The position numbers and the translations under genes are program-made. This document shows, one piece after another, positions 7,051 to 11,260 of a stretch of 11,260 bases of DNA. Under the pieces are notes generated by a model. That model saw nothing but the letters and a program-made list of their open reading frames with translations, did not search any database and was not told the origin of the DNA. The first letter of the stretch is position 1; every line of letters starts with the position of its first letter. Source of the DNA: Promethearchaeota archaeon (GTDB lineage Archaea; Asgardarchaeota; Lokiarchaeia; Sigynarchaeales; SOKP01); the NCBI GenBank assembly GCA_016839635.1, contig JAEOTV010000133.1, forward strand, positions 1-11,260, in the 5' to 3' direction.

Positions 7051-7100
7051 TTTTTCCAATCTAAATTAATTTTTTAAGGGTAATAGTGTAAATATTTTTA

Positions 7101-7117
7101 TTATTTATATTTATAAT
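7101..7117 (-). promoter_or_regulatory. TATA-like element of the three-helix membrane protein gene
   Basis: The minus strand reads ATTATAAATATAAATAA, the best TATA candidate in the 134-bp gap. It would start transcription near 7083 and leave a leader of about 30 bases. The support is positional only. Confidence 0.3.
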
Positions 7118-7193
7118 AATTTAAAAGATTTGCTGGAGGGGTTTTTTCATTATAAAAGTTTTGAGATAAAGCTCGTTTTATTAAAATATAACT

Positions 7194-8240
7194 TCAAATT
7201 ATTGTCTTTATTAGCCAGCGCATTGCTTCCATGACTTTATCATCTTCTTTTAGAATATTTATTGGATAATATTTCACTTTAACCCCAATTTCCTCTAATT
7301 CTTGAATTTCAAAAGTTTCATAGATAAATTTAGGATCTAATTCCTGTTTATCAAAAAACTTATTCCCTATAATTAGTAGTGGGGCTAATTCAGTTTCCAT
7401 TTCTAAACGCGTATTATCAACAATTTTAAAAACTTCTTTTGTTTGAATAACTGAATTTTTATCTGATAGATTAAAAAGAAGAATAAAGCCTTGAGAGAAA
7501 TTCACGCAATTCTGTAAATTTTCAAATTCTTTACACTCAAAAGCGCTCATATTTTCATCATATTTCAAAATTTCAAGATTTTCAATAACAACTTCAAAAA
7601 TTCTGCTTGGTAAATCATTTCTTTTAATATTTAAAAATTGGATCAACTCGATATTCTTTAGAAGTGTTGTCTTTCCAACCTTAGGAGCACCAATGATAAA
7701 AATCTTTTTGATGAGGCGTTTATCCTTTATAGGTGTTTCTAACATATATTTTGGAGATAACTTCGCAAAATACTTGTTGAATATCATTAAGAAATTATTT
7801 CTTAATTCTTCATTTGCAAGATCTAATACATAATCATCTGATTTTGAACTTTTTTTTGAGTGTAGAACTGTTAAAATTTCATCTAATTTTTGTATTTCAG
7901 CTGCAAATTCTTGTAAAACAGGTGCTTTTGAATCTAAATATTTGAATACATCTACTATTTCATCTTTAAAGATCGCAGTTTTAATCATATAAGTAATCAT
8001 CAATAACTCTTTACCACCACGAGCTAAATCAGAATCCATATAAAAGATATGATTAACCGTTTGAAATTTTCTATAAGCAAAAATGAATGTGCCTTCCTCA
8101 TCGTTGAATTCAAGAATTCGATTTACATCTGGAGCGTCAGATGATTGAGAAAGACTTTCACTTGAATATAAAGTGTTTGGTCCGATGACTTGGTCAAAAT
8201 AAGTTATGGTTAGAATTTGGTTTGAACTTTGTGTCATCAT
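7194..8240 (-). CDS. Longin-like domain fused to an Arf-type small GTPase fold
   Basis: The protein has 348 residues. Residues 8-120 follow the longin order: a strand pair around ILTITYFDQVIGPNTLY, a short helix at 38-45, strands at 50-69 and 78-86, then helices at 90-125. A charged linker with SKKSSKSDD follows. Residues 178-348 are a small-GTPase fold closest in layout to Arf/Sar/SRbeta. The P-loop GAPKVGKT is intact at 184-191. A switch-I-like DLPSRIFEVVIENLEI (209-224) aligns with the Arf PTIGFNVE stretch, with Ser for the Mg-binding Thr. The G3 motif DxxG is absent (ECKEF at 235-239). G4 is NKFFD (293-297) with one extra residue, and G5 SAK reads PIN. Nucleotide may be bound, but classical hydrolysis is doubtful. 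Longin domains in eukaryotes occur in SNAREs, the signal-recognition-particle receptor alpha subunit and Rag/Mon1-type regulators of vesicle traffic. Here the protein may be a membrane-associated switch or scaffold. The start is one of two adjacent ATGs; no Shine-Dalgarno sequence is present. Confidence 0.75.
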   Translation of the reverse strand: MMTQSSNQILTITYFDQVIGPNTLYSSESLSQSSDAPDVNRILEFNDEEGTFIFAYRKFQTVNHIFYMDSDLARGGKELLMITYMIKTAIFKDEIVDVFKYLDSKAPVLQEFAAEIQKLDEILTVLHSKKSSKSDDYVLDLANEELRNNFLMIFNKYFAKLSPKYMLETPIKDKRLIKKIFIIGAPKVGKTTLLKNIELIQFLNIKRNDLPSRIFEVVIENLEILKYDENMSAFECKEFENLQNCVNFSQGFILLFNLSDKNSVIQTKEVFKIVDNTRLEMETELAPLLIIGNKFFDKQELDPKFIYETFEIQELEEIGVKVKYYPINILKEDDKVMEAMRWLIKTII

Positions 8241-8260
8241 TGAAAAAATAAGACTTATTC

Positions 8261-8277
8261 GAATTTAAAATTTATAA
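8261..8277 (-). promoter_or_regulatory. TATA region of the longin-GTPase gene, probably leaderless
   Basis: The minus strand reads TTATAAATTTTAAATTC. The TTTTAAATT part is centred 26-27 bases before the ATG at 8240, the spacing expected for a leaderless transcript. No ribosome binding site precedes the start (CTTATTTTTTCA). Confidence 0.4.
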
Positions 8278-8310
8278 TTTTCGCTAAGAGGAACTTCATA
8301 TTATCAGTCT

Positions 8311-8327
8311 AAAAAATAGAAAAAAAA
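8311..8327 (-). terminator. Double oligo-T terminator after the hydrolase-membrane fusion gene
   Basis: On the minus strand runs of eight T (8320-8327) and six T (8311-8316) follow the stop codon at 8345 by 17 and 28 bases. They separate this gene from the promoter of the longin-GTPase gene. Confidence 0.6.
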
Positions 8328-8344
8328 TGAGTTTATAAATCTTA

Positions 8345-10033
8345 TTAATGTAGAAAGCCAAGAATAAAGCTTAATCCACTTTGATATGGTGAAATAGTGC
8401 ATATCATTAATGTAAAGAATAGTGTGTTAACAAGAGCTCCCGCAATGATGTTTCCAGTTTTTTGATATATAAGTGTAGAAAGAAATCCATTCATTAAGAA
8501 AAGTGGTATTGCAAAAGGTACAAAATTGCCAAAGTAGAAAAAACTTCTCGTAATTAATCCAAGAATAAACAGATATGTAAACCAGTAAAGAAAGAATAAT
8601 CCAAAAATCATAAAAGAGACTTTTATTAATGATTTTAAATCTGTATCAAATTTGTTTTGAAGTACTCCATGGAAGAATAAGCCATATATCAGAAACATAA
8701 TAAAATTTATCACAATAAATAATAGTACCCAAGGAATTTTAACTAATGAAGGAAGCATTCCGAGATAATTTAATCCACCTGATAGATATATTATAATCGT
8801 TAAAATTATTGCTAGAATCCCTCCCAGTAAGAACTGTCGAAAATTGTCGCTTCTAGAACCTTTAAACGGCTTTTTTATTATCTCTAATAAACTTATATTT
8901 TTCTTCTTCCCTATTCTCCAAAGTAAAATTAGTATCCCAAAAGCTTGGCCGAATAATAATGCCGAAACAAACCCTGCGACTGCTAAAAATAATACTAATA
9001 AAATAGGAATAAAAACAATTATTCCTGGTATACCAAGTAACAAAGATGCCCCTAATGTCTTGCTCCCTATACTAATGATACTATCATCTTCAGTTTCTAG
9101 TTTAAAAACCTCTTCCTCTTTTGGTTTTAGAATTAGTTTTGAAAGTGGATCAACAATTAAAACGAAAAATCCAAATCCTCCAAAGAGTTGTAGAGAAAGA
9201 ATAAATAATCTCGTATTTGTAACAAAATTCTCATCTACAGGTCTCACATCAGGAAACGTACTCGCGATAAAATCACGTGCAGACCTTATGAAATCTGGGT
9301 CCCAATTACCTAATACATGATTAGTAAGATCATCTAAATATATCATAGAAGCATTTCCATCTGGAAAACTTCCATATAACTTATTAACATCGAGATCTCC
9401 AGCGGGAATTCCTGTGTAGTCTGATAATCCCACTTTTAAATCTTCAGGTGTTATCAATTCATCATATCGTCCTAGAATCATTAATATGTTTAATGGGGAT
9501 GTAGAATTTCCTTTTCTAAGATTTGTTGGTAGCCACGTTCCAGCACCTATAAAACATTTGAAATCAGTTGATTCATTTACCAATTGTATACCTACTCCAC
9601 CCATAGAATAACCAAGATATCCAAGGTTCGTAGTATCAATATCTGGTCTAGATTGCAAATAAGATACAATTGCTTGGATATCGTAGATTAATGATCCTGA
9701 TCTATGATCTCCCGTGCTCTGCCCATGCCCCCTAAAGTCAAAGGGAACCGCAACAAATCCAGCAGCAGCAAATTCTAGAGCATAATCTTTTAACATCTCT
9801 TTATTTGACATGACCCCATGCCCTAAAATAATGGCTTTCTTGTTCATTCCGCCACCCTCAGGCTCAAATACATTAAAGGCAATTGTAACTCCATCAGCAG
9901 TCTGAACATTTTGATTATAAGTTGTTTTTACACCAATAGGTGTGATGAAGATTAAAACAGTTCCCAAAACGAATATTATTGAGAATATGCATAGTAAAAT
10001 TATTCTCTTTCTTGTTAATTCAATTCTGTTCAT
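8345..10033 (-). CDS. Alpha/beta hydrolase fused to a CPBP-like membrane domain
   Basis: The protein has 562 residues from the ATG at 10033; a TTG three codons upstream is less likely. A basic N-terminus (NRIELTRKR) precedes one membrane anchor at about 10-33. Residues 40-265 are an alpha/beta hydrolase. It has an oxyanion region LGHGVMS, the FDFRGHGQS stretch, nucleophile S143 in GYSMGG, acid D191 in GRYD and histidine H239 in NHVLG, so the triad appears complete. By the positive-inside rule this domain lies outside the cell. About seven further membrane helices fill 275-562, with a charged cytoplasmic loop at 298-328. The last part (448-550) resembles the CPBP/CAAX-protease fold: FHGVL stands where the family has FRGxL, and TGNIIAGALVNT where it has the tG..apilaHa.N element. 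The catalytic EE and His are missing (YG and Asn). The hydrolase is probably an extracellular esterase or peptidase; the substrate is unknown. Confidence 0.75.
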   Translation of the reverse strand: MNRIELTRKRIILLCIFSIIFVLGTVLIFITPIGVKTTYNQNVQTADGVTIAFNVFEPEGGGMNKKAIILGHGVMSNKEMLKDYALEFAAAGFVAVPFDFRGHGQSTGDHRSGSLIYDIQAIVSYLQSRPDIDTTNLGYLGYSMGGVGIQLVNESTDFKCFIGAGTWLPTNLRKGNSTSPLNILMILGRYDELITPEDLKVGLSDYTGIPAGDLDVNKLYGSFPDGNASMIYLDDLTNHVLGNWDPDFIRSARDFIASTFPDVRPVDENFVTNTRLFILSLQLFGGFGFFVLIVDPLSKLILKPKEEEVFKLETEDDSIISIGSKTLGASLLLGIPGIIVFIPILLVLFLAVAGFVSALLFGQAFGILILLWRIGKKKNISLLEIIKKPFKGSRSDNFRQFLLGGILAIILTIIIYLSGGLNYLGMLPSLVKIPWVLLFIVINFIMFLIYGLFFHGVLQNKFDTDLKSLIKVSFMIFGLFFLYWFTYLFILGLITRSFFYFGNFVPFAIPLFLMNGFLSTLIYQKTGNIIAGALVNTLFFTLMICTISPYQSGLSFILGFLH

Positions 10034-10176
10034 AATTGTCAATTTTATATTGTTTATTGGAATTTTATTAGAAATTAATTTACTTTAGAGATTTATTAAT
10101 ATTTATTTTTTTTTGAGTGGGAATAATTTCTTTCAAATCGTAAAATCTGGTTGTTTTTTCTATTATTTTAAATATT

Positions 10177-10187
10177 AAAATAAAAAA
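10177..10187 (-). terminator. Oligo-T terminator of the M42 peptidase gene
   Basis: On the minus strand TTTTTTATTTT follows the TAG stop (10200-10202) by about a dozen bases. Archaeal termination at such tracts would end the message before the next minus-strand gene, which begins about 145 bases further on. That gap (10034-10176) holds only AT-rich promoter-like sequence. Confidence 0.5.
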
Positions 10188-10199
10188 TATTATGATTTA

Positions 10200-11260
10200 C
10201 TATATATTAGCTGGATTATGTAAAAAAGCTTCAATTAAACGGATCGTTTGATTTATATCTTCAAGCATTAATAGGGACGTTGGTGAATGAATATATCTAC
10301 ATGGAACAGACACAACAGTACAAGGTACTCCAGTACGACTATATTGAATCTTTCCCGCATCAGTTCCTCCATACCTAGGTTTTTTAAATTGATACTGGAT
10401 ATCTTTTAGCTCAGCATTTTTAATCAATCTTTTATTTACCTTCGGATTTGAGATTACTGATACATCAGCTACAGTAATTGCTGGTCCTTTTCCGATAGTT
10501 ACTGGATTTTCAGAATCCTTTATTCCGGGTACATCTGCAGCAGTAGTATTTTCTAATGCTATCGCAATTGTAGGTTTTAATTTATAAGCTCCTGTTATCG
10601 CGCCATACCCTCCAACTTCTTCTTGTACGGCAAAATTAAAAAGTACTGTATCAGAATGCTCTTTCTCTTTTAAAAGCATCATTGTATGAAGTAAAACATT
10701 ACATCCAGTACGATCATCAAAAGCTTTGCCACGAATCATTCCATTTGGGAATTCTACAAAAGGACTAAACAACGTACCTATTGTTCCAATATCAATTTGA
10801 TTATTCTTAACTTCTTCTTCAGAGTTCATCCCAATGTCTATATACATATTGGAAATATCAACAACTTTCTTTCTTTCCTCAACTGTCGTAAGGTGAGGTG
10901 GTTTTGATCCAATAATACCATGAAATGTTTGACCATCCCCTGATTTCAAGATCACAGATTGCCCCAAAAGAATTCTATTATCCCATCCACCAATTGATAC
11001 GAATCGTAAGAAACCCTTTTTGTCAATATGAGAAATCATAAATCCAATTTCATCGATATGTGCATCTAATAAAATCCTATTTTTTCCAGCTGCTCCTTCT
11101 TTTACTGCTAAAACATTTCCAAGGGGGTCTATCCATGCCTTATCAGCTAAATTTTTCCTTTCAATTTCTTCAAGAATGAAATTACTAACCTCTTCTTCAT
11201 GACCAGATACTCCGAGTAATGATGATAACTTTTGTTGTAATTCTTTAATACTTTCGATAT
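10200..11260 (-). CDS. M42 family metallo-aminopeptidase, N-terminus outside the window
   Basis: The frame stays open through the internal ATG at 11039 to the window edge and adds 73 residues of clear M42 sequence, giving 352 visible residues. The visible N-terminus (KLSSLLGVSGHEEEV) matches the usual opening of the family, so only a few codons are missing. Numbered from the window edge, the metal ligands are H67 in LLDAHIDEIG, the bridging D181 in FDDRTGC, E213/E214 in VQEEVGG (catalytic base and ligand), an acidic ligand E236 in ALENTTAADVPG, and H324 in YIHSP. Residue 236 is Asp in TET peptidases, with Glu a conservative alternative. GGTDA is also present. M42 enzymes are cytosolic dinuclear aminopeptidases that often form TET-like dodecamers and trim peptides released by the proteasome. 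An ATG at 11039 cannot be the true start, because it would delete the first metal ligand. Confidence 0.92.
   Translation of the reverse strand, partial: IESIKELQQKLSSLLGVSGHEEEVSNFILEEIERKNLADKAWIDPLGNVLAVKEGAAGKNRILLDAHIDEIGFMISHIDKKGFLRFVSIGGWDNRILLGQSVILKSGDGQTFHGIIGSKPPHLTTVEERKKVVDISNMYIDIGMNSEEEVKNNQIDIGTIGTLFSPFVEFPNGMIRGKAFDDRTGCNVLLHTMMLLKEKEHSDTVLFNFAVQEEVGGYGAITGAYKLKPTIAIALENTTAADVPGIKDSENPVTIGKGPAITVADVSVISNPKVNKRLIKNAELKDIQYQFKKPRYGGTDAGKIQYSRTGVPCTVVSVPCRYIHSPTSLLMLEDINQTIRLIEAFLHNPANI

Noticed and set aside
6845..7069. Open frames on both strands (74 residues plus, 65 residues minus) across the small membrane protein gene.
   Set aside because: Neither has domain character, a ribosome binding site or a plausible composition; the overlapping 116-residue frame has three clear membrane helices.
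7134..7166. A strong plus-strand GGAGGGG resembling a ribosome binding site.
   Set aside because: No ATG or GTG follows; the only nearby TTG opens a three-codon frame ending in TAA. It is downstream of the longin-GTPase gene and has no coding partner.
8844..9320. A 158-residue plus-strand frame opposite the hydrolase fusion gene.
   Set aside because: It is antisense to a gene with a complete catalytic triad and membrane helices; its composition (Ser/Pro/Asn-rich) is that of a shadow frame.
1..11260. CRISPR arrays, insertion sequences, integrase sites or a defence island.
   Set aside because: No regularly spaced repeats, transposase or recombinase motifs, or defence-type nuclease genes were seen; base composition is even throughout.

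Overview
The window is AT-rich DNA of archaeal type and most probably comes from an Asgard archaeon (Lokiarchaeia-like). The grounds are: a geranylgeranyl-reductase-family flavoprotein of the kind used for archaeal lipid saturation; TATA-box promoters close to start codons, with a mix of leaderless and Shine-Dalgarno-led genes; oligo-T termination signals; a TrmB-type winged-helix regulator; an M42 (TET-type) aminopeptidase; and above all a protein joining an N-terminal longin-like domain to an Arf-type small-GTPase fold, which is a hallmark of the Asgard eukaryotic-signature repertoire. The lineage is inferred from gene content; no marker gene such as rRNA is present.

Layout. Plus strand, 75-3563: a two-gene operon encoding a 417-residue protein with a possible longin-like head and two winged helices, then a 733-residue TrmB-like protein with a very long helical middle. 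A 9-bp-arm inverted repeat sits between its TATA box and predicted transcription start. Plus strand, 3656-4678: a stand-alone metallo-beta-lactamase-fold hydrolase. Minus strand, 4780-5247: a four-helix membrane protein, divergent from a plus-strand geranylgeranyl-reductase-family gene at 5461-6666. From there to the end everything is on the minus strand: a three-helix membrane protein (6700-7050), the longin-GTPase fusion (7194-8240), an alpha/beta hydrolase fused to a polytopic membrane domain resembling a catalytically dead CPBP protease (8345-10033), and an M42 aminopeptidase (10200 to beyond 11260) whose first few codons lie outside the window.

How the genes relate. Only the first two genes look co-transcribed (33-bp gap, second gene with its own ribosome binding site, terminator after it). 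The others have their own promoters and mostly their own oligo-T terminators, so functional links between them are weak. A possible theme is membrane biology: lipid saturation, three integral membrane proteins and a longin-GTPase. The most unusual material is the longin-GTPase fusion with eroded GTPase motifs and the two-gene regulator operon with its own candidate operator. No tRNA, rRNA, CRISPR array, insertion sequence or attachment site was seen, and no gap between genes exceeds about 215 bp.
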